A stretch of DNA of 60,000 nucleotides from Cryptomeria japonica (GCF_030272615.1 NC_081412.1:669814852-669874851), one strand, 5' to 3'. Numbered from the stretch's first letter, positions 33,588 to 44,324 are shown. A program made the numbers and translations. Notes: generated by a model from the sequence alone, not told the origin.

Positions 33588-33835
33588 TTTCCCAATCTCC
33601 CTTCCTCTCTCCATCCCCCCTCTCTCCTTCTCCCTCTCCCCCTCTCCTTTTCATAATCTCCCTTTCTCTCCCTCCCTCTCTCCCTCTCCCCCTCTCCTTT
33701 TCCCAATCTCCCTCTCTCTCCCTCTCCCCCTCTTCTTTCCCCAATGTCCCTCTCTCCCTCCCCCTCTTCTTCTCTCCCTCTCTCCCTCTCCTTTTCCCAA
33801 TCTCCCTCTCTTCCTATCTCCTATTCTCTCTCTAC
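32218..33835 (+). repeat. 1.6-kb (CT)n-rich polypyrimidine tract, ending in a splice-acceptor-like CTCTACAG
   Basis: Almost pure pyrimidine on plus. Uninterrupted (CT)n lies at about 32657-32737, 33010-33050 and 33547-33584. Elsewhere CCCTCTCC / CCTTTTCCCAATCTCCC modules repeat dozens of times, a minisatellite-like higher order. Long open frames on both strands of this stretch (S/L/P-rich on plus, R/E/G-rich on minus) are composition artefacts. The tract ends CTCTCTCTCTACAG directly before protein-like sequence. Confidence 0.95.
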
Positions 33836-34271
33836 AGATTACTTTTTGTGTCATTGTATTGAGGCCAAAAATAAATTGACTTCTACAGTGGTTGATGGAG
33901 AGGGTATTGAGTACCCAATAGGATTTGTTGTTGTGACAGGGACATGGCTTAGAAGGTACCGTTGTTGTGTCGAGTTGTATTGAGACCTCTTAAACTCATT
34001 TATTTAGTAGTCATTGTATTGATCTTGGCATTATCCTTCTATAAAATGTAGGTACCCTATCAAAAATTCTAATGCCTGGTTGTTTGAGGACTTTGAGACA
34101 CATAAACATATTCTTCATTACTCAAACCTTCTTGTTGCAACAAATATTCATTTGATTAAATATCGTGGTAGACCTCTTAACAAGGATTTGTGGAAAGTTC
34201 GTGAATTAGACCATGAGGCAATAATTGAGACACTAAGGGTTAGAGCTGATCCAGAAGGTTCACTTGATTGA
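33836..34271 (+). CDS. Two 3' exons of an unidentified plus-strand gene
   Basis: Exon A is 33836-33952: after the CT-tract acceptor it reads YFLCHCIEAKNKLTSTVVD, then EYPIGFVVVTGTWLRR, ending in AGAAG/GTACCG. Exon B is 34051-34271: after AAAATGTAG/ it reads YPIKNSNAWLFEDFETHKH, ATNIHLIKYRGRPLNKDLW, ELDHEAIIETLRVRADPEG and a TGA. Joining across the proposed 98-bp intron keeps the frame (codon split AG/G). Exon B is open for 73 codons. Earlier exons are not identified; the 1.6-kb CT tract would be the preceding intron. I do not recognise the domain. Within a DNA transposon a transposase C-terminus is possible but unsupported. Confidence 0.5.
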
Positions 34272-34407
34272 TTTTGGCCCATCTAGAAGAATAATTCTAC
34301 AATATGGTAGAATAATTTTGACAATTTTGTATATATCTTTTGTGAAACATTGTAACTTCGCTTTTTTGGATGTGCTCTATATGCATATGAGTTGTAATAT
34401 GCATATG

Positions 34408-34610
34408 GGTTGTAATGTGCATATGTAGATGCTAAATTTTGTATATAAAAACATCAATGAGTTGTAATGTGCATATCTAGATGCTAAATTTTGTATAAAA
34501 AAAAAACAATGAGTTGTAATGTGCATATCTATATGCTAAGTTTTGTATAAAAAAACAACGAGTTGTAATTTGCATATTTAGATGCAAAATTTTGTAAATA
34601 TAAATAGTAA
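34408..34610. repeat. ~51-bp tandem repeat, four copies
   Basis: GAGTTGTAATGTGCATAT..AGATGCTAAATTTTGTATA recurs starting at about 34408, 34459, 34511 and 34560, differing in A-run lengths. The rest of 34272-34860 is AT-rich without genes; it lies just downstream of the exon B stop. Confidence 0.8.
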
Positions 34611-34865
34611 TGAGCTTGATCATTTATATAAGATGCCAAATTTTATATATGAAAGTGTCCATGGGGCTGATTTGCAAATTTTGAGAGCCCAAATTTGTAC
34701 CATTTGATTATAAATACATTTGTAATAAACTTGTACTATTTGATTATAAATAACTGAGTCTGATTCTGACAAATGTTAAATAACTTGCAAATGGGTATCT
34801 AAATATGCAATTTTTTTTCCAAGTGTTTTGGGAAAGTTTTGAGTTATTATTGAATTACTCGATTT

Positions 34866-37440
34866 GAAGGGCTAGTAGGAATAGCCTGAAACTGAGATAG
34901 GATTTTTTAGGCAGTGACAACATGACCCCATAGGTTCAAATGGATCATCCATAAGTGCCATGGTCTCCAAGTTACGCAATGTCAAAGTTTGACCATTTTT
35001 CCACTTTGAGCGCTCAAGGGAAAACGTCGCTACGAGGTGGCTCGTAACGATTAGATGTCTTGGGAAGTGAGATAAGGGCATACCTAGTGTAAACCCAACC
35101 ACCTGGATGCACTCGCATTGATGGTTCATTCCCACGACAAGAAGAACAAAAGATGCACTATTTTGCCACCTCTCACTAACGGTTTTTGACGGTTTTTGAT
35201 GCGACAGAAAATATCTCACCACAAGAAAATAGAATCGAGTTGCCCAAAACCGAGATAGGAATTTTTAGGCAGAGACAATATGACCCCATAGGTTCAAATA
35301 GATTGTCCATAAGTGCCACGGTCTTCGAGTTATGCTACGTCAAAATTTGACTATTTTTTCCACTTTGAGTGCTCAAGGGAAAACATCGCTACGAGGTGGC
35401 TCGTAACGATCAGATGTCTTGGGGAGTGAGACAAGGGCACACCTAGTGTAAACCTAGCCACCTGAATGTTCTCATGCTGATGTTTCATTTCCACAACAAG
35501 CAAAATGAAAGATGCACTATTTTGCCACCTCTCACTGATGGTCTTTGACGGTTTTTGATGCAACAAAAAAAATATCACCACAAGAAAACATAATCGAGTT
35601 GCCCAAAACTGAGAGAGAATTTTTTAGGCAGTGAAAACATGACCCCATAGGTTCAAATGGATTGTCCATAAGTGCCACGGTCTCTAAGTTACGCTGTGTC
35701 AAAGTTTGACCATTTTTCCCACTTTGAGCGCTCAAGAGAAAATGTCGCTACGAGGTGGCTCGTAATGATCAGACATCTTAGGGAGTGAGAAAAGGGAACA
35801 CCTAGCATAAACCTGACCACCTGGATGTGCTCGTGCTAACAACTCATTCCCACGACAAGAAGAATGAAAGATGCACTATTTTGCCACCTCTCACTGATGG
35901 TTTTTGATGTGACAGAAAAAATCTCACCACAAGAAAATGGAATCAAGTGGCCTAAAACCAAGATAGGATTATTTAAGAAGAAACAACATGACCCCATAGG
36001 TTCAAACAGATCATCCATAAGTGCCATGGTCTCCGAGCTATGCTATGTCAAAGTTTGACCATTTTTTCCACTTTGAGCGCTCAAGCGAAAATGTCGCTAT
36101 GAGGTGGCTCGTAATGATCAGATGTCTTGGGGAGTGAGACAAGGGCACACCTAGTGTAAAACTAGCCACCCAGACATTCTCATGCTGACAGTTTGTTCCC
36201 ATGATAAGCAGAAAAAAAGATGCACTATTTTGCCACCTGTCATTGACAATTTTTGATGGTTTTTGATGTGACTCACCACAAGAAAATGGAATCGCGTTGC
36301 CCAAAACTGAGAGAGGATTTTTTAGGTAGCAACAAAATGACCCCATAGGTTTAAATGGATCATCTATAAGTGTCACGGTCTCTGAGTTATGCTACGTCAA
36401 AGTTTGACCATTTTTTCCACTTTGAGCACTCAAGGGAAAACGTCGCTACGAGGTGGCTCATAATGATCAGATGTCTTGGGGAGCAAGAAAAGGGAACACC
36501 TAGCATAAACTTGGCCACCTAGATGTGCTCGCATTGGTAGTTCATTCCCACAACATGAAGAATGAAAGATGCACTATTTTGCCACCTCTCACTGACGGTT
36601 TTTGACGGTTTTTGATGCGACAGAAAAAATCTTACCACAAGAAAATGGAATCAAATTGCTCAAAACCAAGAGATTTTTTTTAGGCAGCAACAACACAACT
36701 CCATAGGTTCAAACGGATCATCCATAAGTGCCTCGGTCTCTGAGTTACGCTATGTCAAAGTTTGACTGTTTTTTCCACTTTGAGCACTCAAGGGAAAACA
36801 TCGCTACGAGGTGGCTCGTAACTATCAGACATCTTAGGGAGTGAGAAAAGGGCACACCTAGCATAAACCCAACCACCTAGATGTTCTCACACTGATGGTT
36901 CGTTCCCACAACAAGCAGAACAAAAGATGCACTATTTTGCCACCTCTCACTGACGGTTTTTGATGATTTTTGATGCGACAAAAAAAATCTCACCACAAGA
37001 AAATGGAATCGAGTTGCCCAAAACCGAGATAGGATTTTTTAGGTAGTGACAACACAACCCCATAGGTTCAAACTGATTGTCCATAAGTGCCACGGTCTTC
37101 GAGTTATGCTATGTGAAAGTTTGACCATTTTTTCCACTTTGAGCACTCAAGGGAAAACGTCACTATGAGGTGGCTCGTAATGATCAAACATCTTGGGGAG
37201 TGAGAAAAGGGCACACATAGAATAAAAATAGCCACCTGAACACTCTCACACTGATGGTTAATTCCCACAACAAGCAGAATGAAGATGCACTATTTTGCCA
37301 CCTCTCACTGACGTTTTTTATGCGATAGAAAAAATCTCACCACAAGAAAATGGAATTGAGTTGCCCGAAACCAAGAGAGGATTTTTTAGGCAGCGACAAC
37401 ATAACCACATAGGTTCACATAGATCATCCATAAGTGCCAC
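34866..37440. repeat. ~355-bp satellite array, about seven copies
   Basis: ACCCCATAGGTTCAAA recurs at about 34923, 35281, 35640, 35989, 36339, 36697 and 37055, with a partial eighth at 37402. Spacing is 347-359 bp. Each unit also contains CGCTACGAGGTGGCTCGTAA, GATGCACTATTTTGCCACCT and CACCACAAGAAAATGGAATC. Many C/T and G/A differences among copies lie at CG sites, as in methylated DNA. Several units share an open minus-strand frame (34872-35222, 35532-35735 and 36038-36376), but none has a start context or a complete gene. I regard it as non-coding satellite. Confidence 0.95.
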
Positions 37441-37515
37441 TCCATAAGCATGAGTTTATGAAATAATAAATTTCAAATCTCCTTTGTGTGCTCAAATCTT
37501 GTCTTAATTGGTTCT

Positions 37516-38010
37516 TGAAATGATGAACTTCACTCCATAAGCATGATTTTATGAAATAATAACTTCACTCCAATCTCTTCATGCATGAAGGACTCAAAGA
37601 AAATTCACTCAATCAAAATACACAATATCAACATTATCGGTATCAGTACTTGGGTATACACAATATGAGCAATAGATAGTTTAAAAGTATATGCCATATG
37701 AGTTACAAGTAATGAACAAATTGGATCACATTTCAAGACATATACACAATGAACAAATTTGAAATGATGAACTTCACTCCATAAGCATGAGTTTATGAAA
37801 TAATAACTTCACTCCAATCTCTTCATGCATGAAGGACTCAAAGCAAATTCAATCAATCAAAATACACAATGTCAACATTACCGATATCAGTACTTGGGTA
37901 TACACAATATGAGAAATAGATAGTTTAAAAGTATATGCCATATGAGTTACAAGTAATGATCAAATTGGATCACATTTCAAGACATATACACAATGAAAAA
38001 ATTTGATCAC
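37516..38010. repeat. ~245-bp tandem duplication
   Basis: GAAATGATGAACTTCACTCC starts units at 37516 and 37760. The two copies are nearly identical to about 38000. A partial earlier copy of the CTCCATAAGCATGAGTTTATG segment lies at 37440. 38011-38282 is AT-rich 3' flank of the minus-strand gene. Confidence 0.9.
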
Positions 38011-38282
38011 ATTTCAATAGAAAATAACTAAGTTTCAGGAACATCATGTTTCATATATATCAATGAACAAATTGGATCGAATATCAAGTTTTATATATAT
38101 CAAAATGAACAATAATCGTGTACATATATAAAAAAATGGCACATATGCCAAATCAATAATAGTTACAAAAAAGTGGCATGTGCCATGTCTGTCAAAGTCG
38201 ATATATACATATACAAATGTCGAATATATAAAAAATTGGTCCTTCAATGACCACAACTATAACTATATGTCTCTATTGGTAT

Positions 38283-41079
38283 CTATGACTGTGGTGGATC
38301 ATCAAAATCGAGCCTCTTCGAAGCAGTACGTGGCTTTGCAGGTGGCTGGACAAGGACAATTCAAATGTCGAATTAGATATATTTTCTCAATATAACATTA
38401 AAATAACTAAATAATGAACTCTAAATTGTTTGAAGTTGAAATGTTGATTACCTCATCTTTGTCTTCTGCAATTCAGTGAGGCTGAGGATCTGTGGGATGT
38501 CCTGAAGGAGGATGTAACTGGTAAAACAACATTAATACATGTTAACGACATATATGTCAAATATCACATAATAGCTAAAAATGAATAGACTAAAAAACTA
38601 AAGTATACCGGAGCCTCATATGGATGTGTTGTGGTCATAGGAGGAAAAGTCACAGATGAATCAGTTACGACCATTTCCTATATCCATGGTAAGTGATCCA
38701 AAAGGAGTTAACTAGACGGTTTCAACTTCATTGTGTACTTAGTGAAAAGGAGTTGATCTAAGATAGACATACTTTTTGCCTTGGTCGTGTTGGATCCCAT
38801 AATATACATGTAGGACTTCTATTGAAATGGAATGGTAGAATAATAGTAGGAAGTTTGGAAGGGGCCTGTAATAGTTTAAAGACAATCATACAAGTTAATA
38901 ACCCAAAGTTATTGACAAACTAGATAAAACAAATATTTTTAACATATGTAGAAAAAATGCACATCGAAGCCTTGTATAGTTCTCCTGTAACCTTAGGAGG
39001 TCTAGTTGAATCTGATGCAACTATTACCATTTCCTGTATGAAAAATGATAACATATGATATAGACATAAAAGGATTTAGTTATTTCGAACAAGCAAGAAT
39101 GCAATCCAAAGTGAATATGAAGATATCACCTCTTCCCTCTGCTGAACCTCATCGACATCAAGTGCATTCATTAATTCTGTAAACCCCATATGTTTCTGTA
39201 TATAGAACAAATAAATTAAGTGCATTTATCAATATCTACATATACATGTTTAATCATAATACATTTCAACAATTGAATTTAAATTGTAGTGAATTACCTT
39301 TTGTCATTTGGGTGTCCGAGAGGATATCTTTTTTTGCCTCGAAGTGCTAGAGGATGGCTTTCTCGCACGAGATGTCCTCGAGGCAGGTGGGGTAAACTAA
39401 TGGAAAAAAATTAACATAAGGGAAAAGAGAATGTATTTAATATATCACTTAAGTCAAAAATATATAAATCTAAATGGTACCGCATAGCTATCTTGGCCAA
39501 AGTCAATGGCTGAAAGGGTGATATCATCAAGTTGGGACATCTCAGCCACTGATAAGCCCTACAAAATATCAAGTAATGATACATATAATTAACAAAATAT
39601 ATTTTGAATCCAATGTATTATTATATTTTTAACAAATTTACAAATCTTTACCTTTGGTGGCGAAACTACTCATGACCATGGAGTCGACTGAATAGTATGT
39701 GGTGTACTCCCACCACTTGTTGCACCCTGCAATGCATTTTATTTATATGTCACTTTAAATTGTTCTAAAAATAAAAATTCATTTCTTTTTATAAGATTTA
39801 GTCACTTAATTGATAACATGTCATAAACAGAATTAAACGCACCTGTGTCTGATAGAGATGGTATATTGAGCAGTTTGTCGGTGAGGGCCACATCCTCTAT
39901 AGTGGAAGCATGGCATCTACTCCCACAACATGTACACAAATGAGATGTACCACCATCATCATCCACGTCAGTGTCTACACCAGAACATACACCCTGGTAG
40001 GTGGGGCACATATGATGAGTGGGCTGGCTCGTGCCAAATGATGCATCAGTGCTACTGATGAAGGAGGTGCTGTTGAGGAAGGAGGTGATGCTGATGAAGG
40101 AGGTATCGTTGATGAAGGAGGTGCTGCAGGTGCTGGTACATCCTCTGCTCCGACCAGCTATGTGCCATGCTGAACAATGACATCAGTCAATGATGTAGCT
40201 GCCTGAAGAGTCTGTAATTCCATAGACTCCTTCAAGGATATAGGGATAGTGACATGCACCATGGGTTTAGGAGCTATATGCCTCCTATGTTGTGGGTCTA
40301 CCACCCTATAGGCCCCAAGTTTTCCTGCGCAGAGTCTCTCCCTCTACCCTGAAATTGTCAGATGTCAAAGTAATTCAGCTTCTCGCCGAGGATAAACTCA
40401 CAATACAACTTTCTCAAAAAATATAGAGGCACCTCCCAATTATTACAAGGTGGTTGGTCAAAGACCATATTCCACCTATCCCAAAAATATTCTTTCAACC
40501 TAGCATGAACACACCAATGTATAGGAAACCGAATCATATTTAGTTCTAGGTTGTTACTAATAACATGATCGGTGAAAAGAGCACATATGTCAGCTTTACC
40601 TATGCCCTTTTTCTTCACTTGATCATATGACAAGCCATCGCATAAAATATTCAACATCTATTCTAGTATTCTGGCAAGGGTTGAGTGGTGCTCAGGCCTA
40701 GAGGTCCTCAACCTATTCACCAATATAGAAATTTGGGCACTATTTTGTGTAAGGCGATTGCTGAGATCCTCTTGTGTGGCATCTACATGATCTAATGGAG
40801 GATGTGGAGGGTTTCGGGGTGGTGGTGGTTGTTGAGGAGCAACATTTTCAGAATTTTGAGGGTTTTCTTGTTGCTCTTGTGCAATATTAACATGGTTTTC
40901 TTGTGTTGCTTGTGCGAGAGGAGGTCTTTGTTGTCTATTTCATTTTTGGGGATTGCTTGAAGAATCTGACATCAAATTAATAAAAAAAAACTTAAATCAA
41001 TTAAAAAACCCTAATTTAATTAAAATTCAAAGAAAAATAATCAAACAAATCAAATCTTACCTATTCGACGGGGTGCCAT
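38283..41079 (-). CDS. Ten-exon gene inside the insertion, function unknown
   Basis: Minus-strand exons with GT/AG borders: 41079-41061 (MAPRRI), 40965-39843, 39726-39652, 39558-39481, 39396-39298, 39195-39130, 39033-38963, 38677-38609, 38517-38452 and 38345-38283 (PPAKPRTASKRLDFDDPPQS, stop). Exon 2 encodes a Q/P-rich N-terminus, then a folded block (ILCDGLSYDQVKKKGIGKAD, IRFPIHWCVHARLKEYFW, NNWEVPLYFLRKLYCEFI), then PPSS repeats. Exon 5 is very basic (SRARKPSSSTSRQKK), a possible nuclear signal. Exons 7 and 8 are alike (EMVIVASDST / EMVVTDSSVT). Four or so stops and at least one frameshift in exons 2, 3, 5 and 9 suggest a decayed or atypically edited copy. I do not recognise the family. Donor of exon 7 is the least certain. 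Confidence 0.6.
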
Positions 41080-41121
41080 TGTTGAAAATTGCCCTCGATG
41101 TTGGGAAAATAAAAAATAGCT

Positions 41122-41403
41122 ACAACCCCGTGTGGGTTCTATGCTTTTTTGGCTTCTCCTTGTTGTTGTTCCACGAGTTTTGGCGTTGAAAATGACCAAA
41201 ACTCATGGCCTACACAAAAGAAATATGTTTCTCAAAACTCGTACGGGTTTTGAGAAACTTCAAATTTTTTTATTTAAAAAAAATGTTCCTCAAAACCCGT
41301 ACGAGTTTTGAGGAACTTTAGGTTTTTTATATTGTTTTTTCTCTAGGCTTGGTGTTACCAAGCCTAACACATTTTTGAAATTTTAGAACCCCCACGGGTT
41401 ATG
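41122..41403. repeat. Right cluster of CGTACG palindromes
   Basis: Copies: ACAACCCCGTGTGGGTTCTA (41122), a 28-bp palindrome centred on CGTACG at 41229-41256, a 30-bp palindrome at 41286-41315 with one mismatched pair, and AGAACCCCCACGGGTTATG (about 41385). It mirrors the 31910-32078 cluster and lies just upstream of the minus-strand gene's start codon, so it could also act in its promoter. Confidence 0.85.
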
Positions 41404-41426
41404 TTTTTTTTTTTTTTTTTGGCATG

Positions 41427-41527
41427 TGGCCACTTTTCTATTCACCATCTTGGTGCACTTACCTAGTTCGGCTGAACTACCCTCCATTGGCCCAAAGTGT
41501 GACACAACTCCATGCATTTTCCCCCCA
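41427..41527 (-). repeat. Right terminal/subterminal inverted repeat and end of the insertion
   Basis: GGCCACTTTTCTATTCACC, then ATCTTGGTGCACTTACC, is the reverse complement of the arm at 31045-31101. A poly(T) run (41406-41420) abuts it, paired with the poly(T) at 31099 in reverse. Outward follow AGTTCGGCTGAACTACCC and the terminal C-run at about 41521-41526; gag resumes at ATCATGATG. Confidence 0.75.
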
Positions 41528-42300
41528 TCATGATGTTTTTATGAAGATGGAGAAGGATATTTGCAAGATATCCACATCTAGTGCCTGATAATGAAAAGAT
41601 GGACATTTTTATTGACAACTTAAATGATGAAATAAGCTACGCACTTAAACTACAATGTCCCCTAGGTTTTGAGAAGATGGCTGAAAATGGGATCAAATTT
41701 GAAGAAGCATTGGTCAAGAAAGTGGTATTGAAGCTTTAAAAAGAATGGAATACTTCTTCCAACAATACAAATAATAACGCTGATACACTCAAATTTCGGA
41801 ATATAAATAGAAACATTATTAACGGTGGGATAGTGGATGCTAACATCGTGAAACCCAAATAGCCCGTATTCAATCTATCAAGTCATACCTCAACAACCAA
41901 TTAGGATAATAACAAACCAAGGTTACCCTCCACCACTTTCATGGAAAATTCACACCTATTGGTGAGCCACTTGAACTAGCATTAAAGACATTCATTGTAA
42001 AACAAACTGATTACCTTACCGGAAGTAAGAGAATTTGAACCAAAGGTAAAAGTTACTTGGTGGAATGACAATCATTACTATAATTACCATTAAAGTAAAG
42101 GACACCAAACAAATGATTGTCAAAGATTAAAGTATGTCATTCAAAATTTGATAGAGAATGAGGTCATAACTGGTAGATGGGCACACAAAAAATGAATCAC
42201 ATACAACATTTAAAACTCCATTACCAAACTACGAGAAGGGATAGACCTCAACAACTAGAGATGGGAAAGGCAAATAAAAGGTTAATTATGCTCATAAATA
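41528..42300 (+). pseudogene. Tat-lineage gypsy gag, second part
   Basis: Resumes the gag of 29151-30070: RWRRIFARYPHLVPDNEKMD, FIDNLNDEISYALKLQCPLG and FEKMAENGIKFEEALVKK. A poorly conserved asparagine-rich stretch with stops follows. The gag C-terminus (about 41760-42300) is heavily decayed and shows no intact zinc knuckle. Confidence 0.82.
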
Positions 42301-42307
42301 TGATAAT

Positions 42308-43081
42308 GTGGTCAACGTTATTGTGGTCAAAGAGAAATACCAACCAGAACCTGCACACGCTATCACACATAGTAAAGCTAAGGTCACTTTACTGGGACCC
42401 ACAACCAGTGCACCCTCCACTTTTAAACAATACAACTTAGTGTACCAATTACAGAAGACCCTCATGAAAATCTCAATACTAGAGCTCCTAAAAATATCAC
42501 CCATGCATAAAGAGATCCTAGAAAAGGCTCTTGTAGATACCACAGTCCCCAAAGACTTAGGCGTTGATCAATTTCAAACCATGGTGGGACATCTCATAGA
42601 ACCTCATTGCTTATCCTTCATAAAAGATGATAACATGTCTTTGCAACATCCACATAATTCTCCTTTGCACATCAAAGTCCTAATTCATAAAATGCACATA
42701 AAACGTGTATTAATAGATGGAGGAGCTGGCCTAAATATTTGTTCATTAAGTCTTGTCCGTGCCTTAGGCTATTCTAAAGATGCAGATGATCCTTGCAAAA
42801 AGATAACAATCAAATCCTATGATGAAGAAGAGTGTTCCTCCAAAGGGATTGTAGTCTTTCTAATCAGCGTTGGACCTACACACAAAAGGATATAGTATGT
42901 CAAGTGTTGGACATTAACTTGTCTTACAACATACTCCTAGGCAGACCCTCAATCCATGACATGCAAGCTATTCCTTCACTTTACCATCAGTGCCTCAAGT
43001 TTCCCTATAATGGAAAAGAGATCACTATTCCAGTAGATTCAAATCCATTTCAATATCAAGAGGTCATTATTCCACATAATT
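42308..43081 (+). pseudogene. Tat-lineage aspartic protease
   Basis: One frame is open 42308-42895 and continues in another to 43081. KVLIHKMHIKRVLIDGGAGL holds the active site (D-G-G-A, in place of D-T/S-G), followed by NICSLSLVRALGYS. VLDINLSYNILLGRPSIHDM is the conserved flap/GRPW region. Upstream sequence has VGHLIEPHCLSF. The protease would cut gag-pol. The frame break near 42890 inactivates it. Confidence 0.88.
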
Positions 43082-43300
43082 GATAAGCATTCTCTTCCAC
43101 TAAATTGCCTAAAGAAAAGACATTTGCTTCAATCTTATCAAGCTTTGAGAAAAAAGTATAACTAAAATACAAAGGTCTTGGGGAATATTCAATACTAGAC
43201 CTACCACTCTCTCCAAGATCATATGGAAAACCATCAAATTCAAAGCAACAACCTATCTCAAAACCAATTAAATTCTTGAGGGATCATTTGTCAAAGTCAG

Positions 43301-44324
43301 TACCTTAGCCGAGGAGACCGATGACAAGGATGTTTTGCAATGTTTATACAAAGATGAGGTAGAATTCCAACCAAAAGTCAATAATGTGAATATCCCAGTA
43401 GAGCAATATGAAAAAGGATATGATATCATGAGAAAGATGGGATACAATGGCATTGGTCCTATGGGCAAAAGAAAAGAAGGTATCTCATAACCAATACAAC
43501 CTCCTTCTCAACTTGCTAAGGATAAATCAGGATTAGGCTTTGGGTAGAGTAATATAGATCCACAACAAGAAGGAACATCTCACATTTAGCAAGAATAAGA
43601 ATATGAACAACAACAAGAGGAAATTGCCATTCAGAGAGAAGAAGAAGTTGCACGTAAGCAACAAGAGGAAGCTATTTGTAAACATCAAGAAGAGGTTACT
43701 CACAAACAACAACAACAACAACAACAACAACTACAATAACAAGAAGAAGAAGAAGAAGAAGTAGATTGCAGGCAACACGAAGAAGAAGAGGAAAGAAGAC
43801 AAGAGGAACTTGCTAAAAAGTGAGAAGAACCTATTCACAATCTATATGAGCAAATTTTTAGGTTACAAGCTTCTAGCAAAACATATTCCAGTGAATGGGA
43901 ATTTGATTCATATCATTTTGAACATCCCTCTAAAGATTCATGTCAGATAAAATATGTTGACGTCAATGTAGTCCACTCATATGAAGGGAAAAGGTTAGAG
44001 TATAGGCCACTAAAATGGGAACGACAATATATCAATTTTGACTCTATTGAGGAAAGTAATATCTTGGACTTAGATATCTCCATCATGACCCTTAGTACTC
44101 TTGATATGAAACAACTTGGCAATCGTTTACCATTAGTGTATCCCAAGCTTATTGATTGGGAAAATAAGGGATCCATTGAGATAGAAACCTTCCCCAACGA
44201 TCGTGCCACTGCCTTATACCTCAACATAGTCAAACCTAAAATAACTTTCACCAGTGAATCCAATAACGTATCTTCTATGCGAGGGGGTGCCAAATCTCTT
44301 AGTCACAAAAGTGAAAAAAAATAA
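43301..44324 (+). pseudogene. PR-RT linker with G-patch domain, polyQ and polyE
   Basis: EQYEKGYDIMRKMGYNGIGP, then GKRKEGIS and KDKSGLGFG (43402-43545), fits the G-patch pattern of a glycine-spaced nucleic-acid-binding module with GYNGxG and a final GLG. A Q/E/R-rich region follows (43560-43830) with CAA and GAA trinucleotide runs at 43701-43731 and 43741-43761. A conserved block then has VHSYEGKRLEYRPLKWERQY and MKQLGNRLPLVYPKLIDWEN. Three or four stops (43489, 43546, 43589 and 43738) break it. G-patch domains are known in some retroelement polyproteins. Here it would bind RNA during replication. Confidence 0.75.

Larger units (their letters stand above)
30071..41527. mobile_element. 11.5-kb insertion with inverted ends and subterminal palindromes (probable DNA transposon)
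   Basis: It splits a gypsy gag codon-by-codon between NGQP and the next gag block, so its outer borders are known to within a few bases. Right-end sequence GGGGGGAAAATGCATGG (read inward) weakly resembles GGTAAAAGCACAATGG at the left border. A strong inverted pair GTAAGTGCACCAAGATGGTG lies near both ends. A palindromic CGTACG motif is clustered near both ends only. Inside are a CT tract, two gene-like sets of exons that converge, a satellite array and smaller repeats. No LTR, PBS, RT or known transposase motif was found. Inverted ends with subterminal palindromes fit a cut-and-paste DNA transposon. Target duplication is not convincing (perhaps CCA), so the superfamily is open, and more than one nested insertion is possible. 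Confidence 0.65.

Noticed and set aside
32202-33879. Two overlapping open frames of about 470-480 codons on plus, and R/E/G-rich frames on minus
   Set aside because: They are produced by the CT repeat, which lacks stop codons in all frames. Composition is only S/L/P/F or R/E/G/K with no domain.
34408-34610. CRISPR-like array
   Set aside because: Units are contiguous diverged tandem copies without unique spacers, in a eukaryotic context.
34872-36376. Repeated minus-strand frames of up to 116 codons in the satellite array
   Set aside because: The similarity between copies reflects the tandem repeat. Most units have stops, and there is no promoter, start context or known domain.
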